Below are positions 20,819-32,566 of a stretch of DNA of 64,000 nt, piece after piece (within the stretch, counting starts at the first letter, position 1; the number at the start of each line of letters is the position of its first letter). The DNA lies in contig NC_030808.1 in NCBI RefSeq assembly GCF_001704415.2, positions 79,390,594-79,454,593 of the forward strand. The letters are read 5' to 3'. The notes beneath the pieces are model-generated. The model did not search any database, was not told the origin of the DNA, and saw only the letters and a list, made by a program, of their open reading frames with translations. The DNA comes from Capra hircus (Eukaryota; Chordata; Mammalia; Artiodactyla; Bovidae). The position numbers and the translations under genes are program-made.

Positions 20819-22142
20819 AGGAAAGCTCTTAGCCTGGTAAACCCTGGACCCTGTTAAACCCTGGGACCCACTGCAGATTACATAGCACCCAAGGGAATGT
20901 TCTCTGGGTTAATCCTACTGTGAATTTCTCCTTCTTGTGGTACTAACATTTTCCCTTCTTTTTGCTTTCCTGATCGATTTTACAACACTAACAACAACAA
21001 AAAGCCCTCTTCTGGTTCTTACTGTCTCTGTCTCTCTGCCTCATTTTCTCCTTGGTTTGTTTAACCTTCAGTGGGCGCACACGCACAAACGCCCACACTC
21101 CTCTTTCTGAGCTGCTTTTTCACATTCTTCTCCGGGGCTGGCTGTGTGTCTGTCTGTGTATGTGTGTGCACTGTTCTCCTTGGTGCTTTCAGGTAAATCC
21201 ATGATGAAGGCTGACAGATCCCTCTCAGGTTAGTTAGTGACTATTTGTCTATCTGACAAATATTTGTATGCTGTCAAAAAAGTGAAATAATGCAATAAAA
21301 TATTTCTTGGTTTGTTCTCCGTGATGTGAAACTGAGTAACTGATTTTTTTCTTTGTACTTCATTCGGTGCCATGTAGACCTATGCCTTTTAAACAGACTA
21401 GCAGAAACGCCCTGTTAATTTGGTGTGGAGACTGATAAGCCTTGGCCTCACAGTCCATTAGGAAGACAGGCATGTAACAGATAAATTATGATCCTGAAGG
21501 GTAACAGAATATGTCACCTCAAAATATGCCTCTTTAGTATATGAATTATTTTGAGCTGAAGGCAATTGAGAGCCAGCAGATGCAGAAAAATATCTTCCCC
21601 TCCCCCTTCCCCCACAACCCAAAAATAAGAGTACAAATTTCTCACTTTGCAAATAAAATTTACATTTATAAAGGAAATTTCCATTTGTAAAGATGTCTCC
21701 CTAGTTACACTGGGAGACAACTCTTATCAGCCGAGAGACTTATCTGTATAACAAGACAACCTTAATTATTAATTTTTTTTTTTAAAGAAAGAATTTTTAC
21801 CAGGATTATAGGTTTGGAGAACATTCTTGTAAATAAGCAATACATTTGCTTTTGAACTTCTTGGTGTACAGGAAAAAGAGAAATACAACAAAGTATATTG
21901 TTCTTGCTAACTAAAAAAAAGGGACACTATTCCCTTCAAAATGTATTAGCATTATATTTTGATAAATTTATCAATTTACAATATGTAGCAATCTTATTTA
22001 CCACACATTTCTCCCCTCACCTTCCTGTAACTTTTGGAGGGAGGTTCCCACCCTCCAAAAGTCCCCAACTCCTTCTTCTTTTGTTTAAACTAAGATGGCA
22101 CTTTAGTGTCAATCTTCTAGTCAGCCATCTCCTGGAGTCACA

Positions 22143-22144
<2 letters not shown>
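20819..22144. other. Unique spacer, about 1.3 kb
   Basis: No recognised repeat except imperfect TGTG/TCTG at 21143-21170 and T-runs near 21771-21783. No gene evidence. Confidence 0.4.

Positions 22145-22209
<65 letters not shown>
22145..22209 (+). repeat. (TG)18 followed by (AG)n compound microsatellite
   Basis: An uninterrupted TG run (22145-22180) switches directly to AG (22181-22209). The open frame across it is an artefact. Confidence 0.98.
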
Positions 22210-22212
<3 letters not shown>

Positions 22213-22389
22213 CTGGTGTGTATGTAATCAAAACTGTTTTATTTCTCTTTCTAATATTTATCAGTTTGATTTGAGGACCCTAGCCTTAGAGTCTAGGAGG
22301 GTAGAGTGAAGATTTATCCTTTCCTACAAAACCAAGAGATGCTATCAAAACATAATTTCAGTAAAAAGGGAGCAGAGCTCTTCTAGTCT

Positions 22390-22570
22390 GTTTTACTTTT
22401 TCTTAGCTTTTTATTTTGTTTGATCCTCAGATTAACACAGTGAGGTAAGGATGCTGGTAATAAGAATCCTATTTCACAGCTGGGGAAATTGAGGCACAGA
22501 AACTGGTTAGGTTACATGTCCTAACCAGCTTACATCGTGCCTGAGAATTGAACAAGCACATTTTCCTCTC
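22390..22570 (-). mobile_element. MIR SINE, antisense
   Basis: Antisense MIR: tgatcctcagattaacacag, tatttcacagctggggaaat, tgaggcacagaaactggtta, gcctgagaattgaacaagca. Confidence 0.7.
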
Positions 22571-23390
22571 TAACATAGTGCTCACTGGTTCCTGGGTTGG
22601 AAGGAAGATTCTTTTCCCTTTGAATGTAGGAAAACAAGCAAGAGGTAAAAAACTTGGTACAAGAATAGCCAACAAAACAATTTGGCTTAATAAGAGATTT
22701 ATTTCAAGTGTCAGGTGTTCTGCTGTTTTCACAGTGCAGATCAATTTCTAAGAGAATCTCAGCAAAAAGACCATCCATCCTGATCTCTGCGAAATAGATT
22801 TGATCTTTTGCAACTTGGTTCTCTCCAGACCTTTCTCATAGAGTGGGCACCATGTATGGCTGTCCCTCATTACTTTAACAGATGACTTGTTCAGTCTTAG
22901 TGACATTGTTATTATAAATAGCAAAAGAGCAATTAATACTGTCCTCAACTTTTATGAGTTAGAACCCTCTCAGGAACATCCATTTCAGGAACTTTGATTT
23001 CAAAGGAAATGCCATCAATAGAAAATAATTATTTAATTTCCAAGCAGGCCAAGAGCTTTCCTATGCAAGTATGAATAAATTATTGTATTGATCATTTCTT
23101 AATAAAGCAATTGAGGCAGGGAACTGCCAAAGGATAAAAAAAAATTTTTTTTTAATCCAAACCCCAAATATTACTTATTGAAAAAAAAGCATGCTTCAAG
23201 CAGGTCTTAACAAATGAGCGTTTTAGTTTTGGAGCCCCCTGTATGACAAGGATATTTACTAAGAAACTTTGAGATCTCATGTACCCATCCTCCTATCTTG
23301 TCCTGTAATAAAAGAGGCATGACCTGAAGTGGTAGAAATTTTGTAACATTCAGAGCAGGATTCTGAGGCAGATTTTGGTAGTCAGTAAGT
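22571..23390. other. Unique spacer
   Basis: No family recognised apart from an A-run/T-run pair at about 23137-23153. No gene. Confidence 0.35.
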
Positions 23391-23765
23391 AATCCTGGGG
23401 AGTTCCTCTTTCAGTATTCTATCATTTTGCCTTTTCATACTGTTCATGGAGTTCTCAAGGCAAGAATATTGAAGTGGTTTGCCTTTCCCTTCTCCAGTGG
23501 ACCACATTCTGTCAGACCTCTCCACCATGACCCGCCCATCTTGGGTGGCCCCACAGGGCATGGCTTAGTTTCATTGAGTTAGACAAGGCTGTGGTCCTAG
23601 TGTGATTAGACTGACTAGTTTTCTGTGATTATGGTTTTAGTGTGTCTGCCCTCTGATGCCCTCTGGCAACACCTACCATCTTACTTGGTGATAGAAGCAA
23701 GGTCAGATGCTATAAAGAGCAATATTGCATAGGAACCTGGAATGTTAGGTCCATGACAAGGCAAA

Positions 23766-24155
23766 TTGGAAGTGGTCAAACAGGAGATGGCAAGAGTGAA
23801 TGTCGACATTCTAGGAATCAGAGAACTAAAATGGACTGGAGTGGGTGAATTTAACTCAGATGACCATTATATCTACTACTGCAGGCAGGAATCCCTTAGA
23901 AGAAATGGAGTAGCCATCATGGTCAACAAAAGAGTCCAAAATGCAGTACTTGGATGCAATCTCAAAAACGACAGAATGATCTCTGTTCGTTTCCAAGATA
24001 TACCATTCAATATCACAGTAATCCAAGTCTATGCCCCAACCAGTAATGCTGAAGAAGCTGAAGTTGAATGGTTCTATGAAGACCTACAAGACCTTTTAGA
24101 ACTAACACCCAAAAAAGATGTCCTTTTCATTATAGGGGACTGGAAGCAAAAGTAG
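23766..24155 (+). pseudogene. BovB endonuclease domain remnant
   Basis: 130 codons of the APE-type endonuclease: NVDILGIRELKWTGVGEF (residues about 13-30), RRNGVAIMVNKRV (45-57), ITVIQVYAPTSNAEE (83-97) and LFIIGDWK near the end. In the family the last motif continues as GDWNAKVGS; here the frame stops at 24155 right after GDW, consistent with a small deletion there. The catalytic region is therefore incomplete. No functional product is expected. Confidence 0.85.
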
Positions 24156-24412
24156 GAAGTCAAGAAACACCTGGAGTAACAGGCAAATTTGGCCTTGGAA
24201 TGTGGAATGAAGCAGGGCAAAGACTAATAGAGTTTTGCCAAGAGAACACACTGGTCATAGCAAACACCCTTTTCTAACAACACAAGAGAAGACTTTACAC
24301 ATGGACATCACCAGATGGTCAACACCAAAATCAGACTGATTATACTCTTTGCAGCCAAAGATGGAGAAGCTCTATACAGTCAACAAAAATTAGACCAGGA
24401 GCTGACTGTGGC

Positions 24413-25060
24413 TTGGATCATGAACTCCTAATTGCCAAGTTCAGACTTAAATTGAAGAAAGTAGGGAAAACCACTAGACAATTCAGGTATGACCTAAATC
24501 AAATCCCTTATGATTATACAGTGAAAGTGAGAAATAGACTAGATCTGATAGACAGAGTGCCTGATGAACTATGGACAGAGGTTTGTGACATTGTACAGGA
24601 GACAAGGATCAAGAACATCCCCATGGAAAAGTAATGCGAAAAAGCAAAATGGCTGTCTGAGGAGGCCTTACAAATAGCTGTGAAAAGAAGAGAATTGTAA
24701 AGCAAAGGAGAAAAGGAAAGATATAAGCATCTGAATGCAGAGTTCCAAAGAATAGCAAGAAGAGATTAGAAAGCCTTCTTCAGTGATCAATGCAAAGAAA
24801 TAGAGGAAAACAACTGAATGGGAAAGACTAGAGATCTCTTCAAGAAAATTAGAGATACCAAGGGAACATTTCATGCAAAGATGGGCTCGATAAAGGACAG
24901 AAATGGTATGGACCTAACAGAAGCAGAAGATATTAAAAAGAGGTGGCAAGAATACACAGAAGAACTGTACAAAAAAGATCTTCATGACCAAGATAATCAT
25001 GATGGTGTGACCACTCACTCAAAGCCAGACATCTGGAGTGTGAAGTCAAGTGGGCCTTAG
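24413..25060 (+). pseudogene. BovB linker region remnant
   Basis: Pieces LLIAKFRLKLKKVGKTTRQF (24413-24634) and MGKTRDLFKKIRDTKGTFHA (24818-25060) belong to the endonuclease-RT linker. In-frame stops sit near 24632, 24698, 24768 and 24816, and a one-base loss near 25033 shifts the frame before the RT. The same region in the 16.2-16.8 kb copy is less broken. Confidence 0.85.
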
Positions 25061-25137
25061 AAAGCATCACTACAAACAAAGCTGGTGGAGGTGATGGAAT
25101 TCCAGTTGAGCTGTTTCAAAGCCTGGCAGATGATGCT

Positions 25138-25851
25138 GTGAAAGTGCTGCACTCAATATGCCAGCAAATTGGGAAAACTCAGCAGTGGCCACAGGACTGG
25201 AAAAGGTCAGTTTTCATTCCAGTCCCAAAGAAAGGCAATGCCAAAGAATGCTCAAACTACGGCACGATTGCACTCATCTCACACGCTAGTAAAGTAATGC
25301 TCAAAATTCTCCAAGCCAGGCTTCAGCAATACGTGAACCATGAACTTCCAGATGTTCAAGCTGGTTTTAGAAAAGGCAGAGGAACCAGAGATCAAATTGC
25401 CAACATCCACTGGATCATTGAAAAGGCAAGAGAGTTCCAGAAAAACATCTATTTCTGCTTTATTGACTGGGACAAAGCCTTTGTGTGGATCACAATAAAC
25501 TGGAAAATTCTGAAAGAGATGGGAATACCAGACCACCTGACCTGCCTCTTGAGAAACCTATATGCAGGTCAGGAAGCGACAGTTAGAACTGGACATGGAA
25601 GAACAGACTGGTTCCAAATAGGAAAAGGAGTACATCAAGGCTGTATATTGTCACCCTGCTTATTTAACTTATATGCAGAGTACATCATGAGAAACGGGGG
25701 GCTGGAAGAAGCACAAGCTGGAATCAAGATTGCCGGGAGAAATATCAATAACCTCAGATATGCAGATGACACCACCCTTATGGCAGAAAGTGAAGAGGAA
25801 CTAAAAAGCCTCTTGATGAAAGTGAAAGAGGAGAGCGAAAAGTTAGCTTAA
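25138..25851 (+). pseudogene. BovB reverse-transcriptase core, 237 codons open
   Basis: The longest LINE frame in which the RT boxes are all readable: FIPVPKKGNA (26-35), AGFRKGRGTRDQI (75-87), FIDWDKAF (108-115), GVHQGCILSPCLFNLYAEY (164-182) and RYADDTTLM (207-215). Compared with the 51.2 kb copy, 4 bases are missing after KAF and 2 more about 20 bases later. Together they restore frame but garble the residues just after motif A. The frame ends at 25851 from another frameshift, so the protein is truncated before its C-terminal region. Confidence 0.9.
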
Positions 25852-25877
25852 AGCTCAACATTCAGAAAACGAAGATC

Positions 25878-26492
25878 ATGGCAACTGGTCCCATCACTTC
25901 ATGGGAAATAGATGGGGAAATAGTGGAAACAGTGTCAGACTTTGTTTTGGGAGGCTCCAAAATCACTGCAGATGGTGATTGCAGCCATGAAATTAAAAGA
26001 CGCTTACTCCTTGGAAGGAAAGTTATGACCAACCTATTGAAAAGCAGAGACATTACTTTGCCAACAAAGGTCCATCTAGTCAGAGCTATGGTTTTTCCAG
26101 TGGTCATGTATGGAAGTGAGAGTTGGACTGTGAAGGAAGCTGAGCACTGAAGAACTGATGCTTTTGAACTGTGGTGTTGGAGAAGGCTCTTGAGAGTCCC
26201 TTGGACTGCAAGGAGATCCAACCAGTCCATTCTGAAAGAGATCAGCCCTGGGATTTCTTTGGAAGGACTGATGCTAAAACCTTTGGCCACCTCATGCGAA
26301 GAGTTGACTCATTGGAAAAGACTGATTCTGGGAGGGATTGGGGGCAGGCGGAGAAGGGGACAACAGAGGATGAGATGGCTAGGTGGCATCACTGACTTTA
26401 TGGATGTGAGTCTGAGTGAAATCCAGCAGTTGGTGACGGACAGGGAGGCCTGGCATGCTGCGATTCATGGGGTCGCAAAGAGTCAAAAATGA
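25878..26492 (+). pseudogene. BovB C-terminal region remnant
   Basis: Pieces MATGPITSWEIDGEIVETVS (25878-26150, ending YGSESWTVKEAEH) and RVPWTARRSNQSILKEISPG (26190-26492, ending GVAKSQK) form the conserved BovB C-terminus. A stop at 26148 and a deletion of about 20 bases near 26280 separate them from the RT frame. Confidence 0.85.
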
Positions 26493-26528
26493 CTGAGTGA
26501 CTGAACTGAACTGAACTGAATCTTGTGG

Positions 26529-27712
26529 AAATGAAGATAATGTTACTAATCTCATCAGACCAGGGCAAAACATGCCTCTCTGTGGATGATTTTCTTTGCT
26601 TCTAGCAGGTTCTCTCTGCTGAAGAACACTGTTGGTTTTACATCCAGCTTCTGTGAGAACACAGGTTGCAAAGCTTACTAAAGCAGCTAGCTGCCTTGGG
26701 AGGTGTTAGTCCCTCCAGCAAGCCCAAGAAGAATACAATTTTAAAGTTGTTGGTATGGGTCAGTAAAGCTATTTGGTTGAACTCCATTATTAGTGATTCT
26801 AGAATTTGGGTAATATTTTTACTGACTTTCAAGGAGTTTGAACTTGTACAGCTTTGGTCTGTATCATCAGACTTCCTTCCCAAACTCTGTGCTGTGATCC
26901 CAGGTAGAGTGACCCTGGTTTGATGGGCAATCTTGTCTTCTAGGAATGTCATAAGGAGATGCTGCTCATCGCCCACAGCCATATTGCCAGGAGGATGTAT
27001 ATCTGTAGTAATGCATGGAGACTGTTTTCACATAATTGATTGGAGCAGGTGCTCATGACCCTTCCAGCCCAGTTCCCTTAGAAGACAACTGAACAATGAA
27101 GGAAGAGCCACTGGAAGTGGACACCTCCCCTCCATGAGCTATTCATTAGGTTTTTAATGAGCTGAAATCCTCTCTTGCAAAAGTTTCACCAGGTATCTGA
27201 GATGGCTTGTTTTTAGAGGACTTCAATCTGATATTGAATGACATCTAGGGACCCTGGCTGCAGGTCCAACTCTGAGTGTCCTTTCACCACTGAGGTCTTA
27301 TTATTATAACATCATCCTGTGATTGCTTGGTCTGACTCTGCTCTTAGCTGAGGTAACCTGAATAAATAAATCAGAAGGTTCTCTCCAACTTGAGAATCGT
27401 GTGGTTGTTCCGTGTTTTAAATCGTGGAAAGTGTTGCTTAGCTCATGAGCTCCTTGCAGACATGCCACACTCACCTTGGTACAGTTGATTATCTCTCCCT
27501 CAACATCTTCTTCAGGAGAAACCATTAACATGATATCTTTTCTAAGAACTCCAAGATTCTAGAAATAAAAGATTTATGCGCTTTCAGTGTATGGAAGGAC
27601 TTCTTAAACCTTATAGGATTTTAATGATCAAAATAAAACTAGTCCAGATAATGTGGAATCTAGAGAAGATAAACAAAGTTCAGTCCAATTTCATCACCAT
27701 GACCATGAACTA
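26529..27712. other. Unique spacer, about 1.2 kb
   Basis: No repeat family recognised. Small open frames lack any recognisable domain. Confidence 0.4.
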
Positions 27713-27714
27713 TG

Positions 27715-27815
27715 AAAGCTCATCTATCTTATTCATATAATATTCATAGGACCTAGAACAGTGCTAGTGCAGAGTAGAGCCTTAATACTGTCTGGTAAAG
27801 AAGTGAATGAATTAT
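27715..27815 (+). mobile_element. L2 3' end, sense
   Basis: Sense L2 terminus: aggacctagaacagtgctag, agtagagccttaatactgt and a final gtgaatgaat. Confidence 0.5.
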
Positions 27816-28335
27816 CATTTTTACGTATTTTCTTCTGTGTTTTCCCCTGCCATACATATTTTTCATGGGTATGTTCATGATGCCTGTGTTGGCTTTTGCA
27901 CCTTGCTTTCTCTTTATTTGTCCTTATAGAACATGTTCCTTTGGGCCACAGAATACTCCTGGTCATTGTTTATAATGACAGATTAATATAGGAGGAGCAT
28001 TTTAATACAGCTGCCTAAAAGTTGAATCTGTGCTTAAAGGACTAGTGTTTTCTTATCCCTACAGATGCTCAGAGGTAGGCTGGATATTCAACTATCAGAT
28101 GTGAGGTGAACTAGATACATTGCTCTAAGACCACTTCCCAGCCTATGACTTATGAAGTCCAGAGACTAGCCTTTTGCAAAGCTAATGGACTTTAATAAAA
28201 CATGACTATCATGAATCAAAACTTTTCCCAGAACCATTCTCCCCTCTCATACATTGTACTCCTCGATACCCATTGCTATCTAAGTTTATAATGTAAACTT
28301 GAAAAACAGTGGAGATTTATTTCCTCAGAAATAGC
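27816..28335. other. Unassigned spacer
   Basis: AT-rich sequence without a recognised repeat or gene. Confidence 0.35.
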
Positions 28336-28339
28336 CACT

Positions 28340-28850
28340 AATTCAGAATTTCCATTCAATTAACAAGTAATAAGCAAGTTCCTATGTGCCGGGCACATTT
28401 TGAGATGACTAAATCTCAATCTGACCTCACTGAATTCAGTTCACAATTAATAACACTATATGAGGCAATGGGGGTACAAGGAAGGAAAAACACCATCTTC
28501 TCTGTTCTAGTGGAACTCAGCAGTGGTGATGGCAGGGGGTGTGGGAGATGGACCTAAGCAAATAACCATGAGGAAATGAGGTAAAGACCACAGAAGAGGC
28601 ATGTAGAAGGGTCTGCCTTGGCACTCGTAAGAGCAAAGTTAATTCTGCACTGGAGTGATGCTTGAGGTCAGGAATAGACTGACAAGTTTTAACAAAGCAG
28701 AAGAACTAAGTGTCTCAAAACAGGACAGAGAAAATGTGGGAGTTCATTCATACAGAAGACAGATGTTTTTTTGTGAGAGGTGGTCAGAAAGGACTTCTGA
28801 AGGACATCCAGCCCTGCCTTGACCAGTAGGTATGAGAATGGAGAAAGGAT
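28340..28850 (-). mobile_element. L2 LINE, antisense (degraded)
   Basis: Antisense L2 cues: ttcctatgtgccgggcacat, tctagtggaactcagcag, then agaaaggacttctgaaggac further right. Boundaries are loose. Confidence 0.5.
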
Positions 28851-28989
28851 TCTATTGTGTTTGAATAAATTCAGCAACTAGAGTCTGTATTCAAATCCCT
28901 AGGACATGGTGGTTACTTTTTGTTTAATAGCTTAAACTTTTTGTTTGTTTTTGACCTTCTAATAATCTGAGGCAGGATTTATAGCAGAG

Positions 28990-29230
28990 CCAGCACACTG
29001 GACTGCTGTGGTGGTGGGCTGAGAACGTGTGAGCCACGCTGGCCCTCCTTCAGCGAAGCTCTTTTCCTCCTGGAACAGGCCAGCTGTCCTGGCATCAGCA
29101 TTAAGACTGTGGCCAGGGTCTCCTCTCTACTGCTATGTACTTATGTGCCCATCAACCACTTTGTGTAACTACCTCTCTGATCGAGGGCTTGCAGTAGCAT
29201 TTCTGCCCATTTGGGGCATTACCTGTCCCA
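28990..29230 (+). mobile_element. Possible L2 3' region, sense
   Basis: ccacgctggccctccttcag, ttcctcctggaacaggccag and cctctctactgctatgtact resemble sense L2 3' UTR. Weak. Confidence 0.4.
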
Positions 29231-29615
29231 TATCCAGGTGGAGGGCAGATGACTATTTAGAAAAATTCAGGAGGGCTGAAGTTCCAAGGGACAAAAGGCC
29301 TTCTCTCTTCTGTGGAAAGGAAGAGATGAACCCTGGAGGAAAAAGAGAAGTTTCTCAGGAAGGGAAGAATATTTATCTTCATGAAAGCAGCTATAGATGG
29401 CCATGGCAGGCAGTGTCCTTGGAGAAGGTCTACTTCAAATATCTGTGACATAAATGAGACCATGGAAAGGTCCAGCAGGAAGTGGTTTGCACAGACCTGG
29501 TTCATGCTGTGTCAGAGGCCTGGAGGTGCTGAAAGGGACCCTGGATTCAGAAGCAGAAAATCTAGGTCCTAGTCTTCTGATTCCAGATTAAATGAGAAAC
29601 TAATGAGAAAAAGTA
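29231..29615. other. Unassigned spacer
   Basis: Not recognised. The 139-codon plus-strand frame at 29029-29448 spans this and the L2-like stretch and has no domain. Confidence 0.3.
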
Positions 29616-29619
29616 AAAC

Positions 29620-29758
29620 AGCAAGTGTGTATAGCATTTCCTAAGTGCCAGGCTCTGTTGTGTATGCCTTTACATACATTAATTCTTTTACTCCTTTTAG
29701 TATCTGTACCTGGCTTATGAGATAGGGGCTATTATAATCCCTGTTTTAGTGCTGACCC
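29620..29758 (-). mobile_element. MIR SINE, antisense
   Basis: gcatttcctaagtgccaggc, acatacattaattcttttac, agataggggctattataatc, cctgttttagtgctg. Confidence 0.65.
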
Positions 29759-29947
29759 ATGGAAATGATGCCTATGGAAGATAGAGCATTTTTATCTAAA
29801 GAAGAACATAATAGTCCCAGTGAACTTCCTGGAGTTTTTGGAGGTTCCAATGAGATCACATCTGTGAAGCCATTTTGGAAACTGTTAAGAGCTGTACACC
29901 CATGAGTGACTCCCTTTATACTACAGTTTACCCACATTTTCCTTCTC

Positions 29948-30080
29948 CATCTGTATTGAACACCTACAAGTTGAGTGGCATGAAGCCATCACTGCAAGAA
30001 AAATAGATAGAAGAGACCTAGCCCTTCCTTCAAAGACTGACCATCTACTAGGGAAGGTAAGACATTCAGGTGAAGGACTG
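29948..30080 (-). mobile_element. L2 3' end, antisense
   Basis: ctgtattgaacacctacaag, tagcccttccttcaaagact and agggaaggtaagacattcag in antisense L2 order. Confidence 0.5.
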
Positions 30081-30119
30081 CAAAGTAAGGAAAATGGAGT
30101 AAGTGTCAGAATACTAAAT

Positions 30120-31205
30120 TAAATAAGATACACAAAATAATGTCATCTACAAACAGATTAATTTTACTTCTTTCAAATTTGGATGCATTGTTTTTTCTTA
30201 CATAATTACTCTAGCTAGAACTTACAGAATTATGCTAAATATTTGACAAAAGTGGGAGTCCTTTCTTTGTTCCAGACCTTAGAAGAAAAGCTTTCAATTT
30301 TTTACCACTGAATATAATATTGATTGTGAGTTTTTCATATATAGCCAAATTATTTCTGTTCATAATTCTTTGGAGAAATTTTATCATGGAAGAGTATTGG
30401 ATTTTGTCAAATGCTTTTTTTTTTTTTTTTTGCATCTATTGAGAAGATAGTGCCATTTTTTCCTTCATTCTGTTAATGTGGTTTATCTCTGCATCCCAGG
30501 GATAAATCCCACTTAGTCATGGTGCATGATACTTGAAATATGCTACTGAATTTGGTTTGTTAGCATTTTATTGAGGATTTTTACATAAATTTTCAATGGA
30601 GATCATGATTTTCTTCTCTTGTGGTGTCTTGTTTAGCTTTGTTATCAGGTTGATGCAGACCTCAGAAAATAAGTTTGGAAGTGTTCCCTATGCTTCTAGT
30701 TTTTGGAAGTGTTTAAGAAGGATTGGTATTAAATCTTTAAATGTTTGGTAGAATTTACCTGTGAGCAAACTGGCCCTGGGTTTCCACTTCTTGGGGCTAT
30801 TTTAACTACTGATTCAATTTCCTTATTTGTTACTGACATGTTCAGGCTTTCTACTTCTTCTTGATTCAGTCTTGGTACATGGTGTGTTTCTAGGAATTTA
30901 TCCATTTCTTCTAAGTTATCCAGTTTGTTGATATATAGTTGTTCATTATAGTCCCTTATTTTATTTCTATGGCACTGGCTATAATATCCCACTCCATTTC
31001 TGACTGTAATTACTTGAATCTTCTTTCTCTTTTTCTAGTCTAGCTAAGATTTGTCAATATTGTTATTTCTTTCAAAAAACCAACTCTAAGTTTTATTGAT
31101 TAAAATTTTTTATTTCATTTATTTTGCTTTAATCTTCACATCACTTCCTTTCTTCTGCCAACTTTGGGCTTAGTGTTTTCTTCTCTTTCTAGTTCCTTGA
31201 GACAA
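30120..31205 (-). mobile_element. L1M LINE ORF2 segment, inverted 5' part
   Basis: Antisense ORF2 of an old L1: the complement of the ADDM active-site box appears at the left edge (tgtcatctacaaacag), followed by cataattctttggagaaatt, tgcatcccagggataaatcc, taaatgtttggtagaattta, ttatccatttcttctaagtt and ttctagttccttgag. Many frame breaks. At 31206 the L1 switches to sense and continues as the 3' end. Confidence 0.8.
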
Positions 31206-31206
31206 C

Positions 31207-31829
31207 CCCCATGGAAAGCAGTATAGAGGTTTTTCAAAATATTAAAAATAGAACTACCACATGTTCCAGCGAATTTTACCTCTGGGTGTATATGCAAAGG
31301 AATTAAGATCAGAATCTTGAAGACATACTTTCATGTTTATTGCAGCATTATTTACAGTAGCTAAGGTAGGGAAGCAATGTAAATGTCCAACAATAAATGA
31401 ATGGATAAAGCAAATGAAGTATATACATATAATGGAATACTGCTCAACTTCAAAAAGAAGGAAATCTTGCCTTTGTGACAGCATGAATGAAGGTTATCAT
31501 GCTAAGTGAAATTAGCCAGATACAGAAGGACAAATGTTACATAATACAGCCTATATAAGGAATCTAAAATCGTCAAATTCATAGAAAGAGTAAAGAATGC
31601 TTTTTAGGGTCTAGGGGAATGGGGAAAAGGGAGGCATTAGCCAAAGGGTACAAAGTTTCTGTTATACAGATGAGTATGTCCTAGAGAACTGCCGTTAACA
31701 ATACTGTACATATACTTAAAATTTTGCTAAGACTGTAGATCTTGTGTTCTTATTGCAAAATAAACATAAAACAAATATATAGAGTAACAGGAAACTTTTA
31801 GAGGTGGTGGATGTGTTTATGGCATAGAG
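31207..31829 (+). mobile_element. L1M LINE 3' segment, sense
   Basis: Sense end of ORF2 and 3' UTR: tagaactaccacatgttcca, tttattgcagcattatttac, atggaatactgctcaacttc, gggtacaaagtttctgttat, ttttgctaagactgtagatc. With the antisense part to its left it forms a 5'-inverted L1. The 3' UTR is interrupted by the solo LTR and resumes at 32808. Confidence 0.8.
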
Positions 31830-31835
31830 TATGAG
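31830..31835 (+). repeat. 6-base target duplication, left
   Basis: tatgag, repeated at 32802-32807. Confidence 0.8.
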
Positions 31836-32541
31836 TGCTGAGAGCCAGCATGGAGAATCCCACCCATGGCAAAGGTCATGAGGAAGAGGCCTGATGGGCA
31901 AAGGTGAGATCAAGCCTCGAGGGGCCCCCCTTCTTGAGCATCTACCCCCAAACTCTCTGTTTTTTCATGACTTTCACCAACTCCTCTGACATTAACAGGG
32001 GCTATCCTCGACCACCTTTCTCTGAAGAAAATCAACTTAGGGCTCTAGCTAATATGTCTCCTGCACAAGATGCATTTTAGCTTACTTGGCAGGTTTATCC
32101 AGACTCTTGCAACATTGTTGAGCCAATGCTTGCTGCCAAGTTCTCACATCTCTTATCCATTGTGTTCCTGGGAGTGCATATAGTCAGGATGTAGAAAAAA
32201 CAAGCAGCAGCTTTAACATTAGCAACATTAGACTTTGAGTTAATAAGTTCTTTCTTTGCTGTAACCCACTAAATCTTTGCTCCATAAAAATGTAACTCTG
32301 TACTTTAAGGGTGATGCAGGCTAGGAATTTAAGAAGAAACACTTTAAGGGAAAAGTATTGTTCTGGCTGACCAACCTTTATCAAAAAGAGGTCATAAAAT
32401 ATCAACAGGCTTCCGGGCCAGAAGATAATGTACAAAAAATAAGACTCTTGCAGGAAGGAACCTGATATCGATAAAAGTTAATACTGATGGAATGTTGAGT
32501 TGACTCTGCATTTTTCACCTTGCTGTATGTACAACTCAGGG

Positions 32542-32549
32542 TATAAAAG
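32542..32549 (+). promoter_or_regulatory. LTR TATA box
   Basis: tataaaag inside the solo LTR, in the position expected for the U3 promoter. The poly(A) signal lies only 11 bases downstream, consistent with a very short R region. Confidence 0.7.
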
Positions 32550-32560
32550 CCCTCTCTGAA

Positions 32561-32566
32561 AATAAA
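32561..32566 (+). promoter_or_regulatory. LTR polyadenylation signal
   Basis: aataaa in sense, just downstream of the TATA box within the solo LTR. Confidence 0.7.

Larger units (their letters stand above)
23393..26520 (+). mobile_element. Longest BovB LINE copy, about 3.1 kb, sense
   Basis: Runs from tggggagttcctctttcagt through endonuclease, linker, reverse transcriptase and 3' tail to repeated CTGAA units, close to the usual BovB length of a little over 3 kb. The first roughly 290 bases are in the opposite relative orientation to the same module in the 50.4-51.0 kb copy, suggesting a 5' inversion. Flanks aatcctg (23391-23397) and aatcttg (26519-26525) may be a mutated target duplication. 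A deletion near 26280 and many stops make it a dead copy. Confidence 0.95.

Noticed and set aside
29029..29448. 139-codon plus-strand open frame
   Set aside because: It overlaps an L2-like stretch, has low-complexity character and no recognisable domain.
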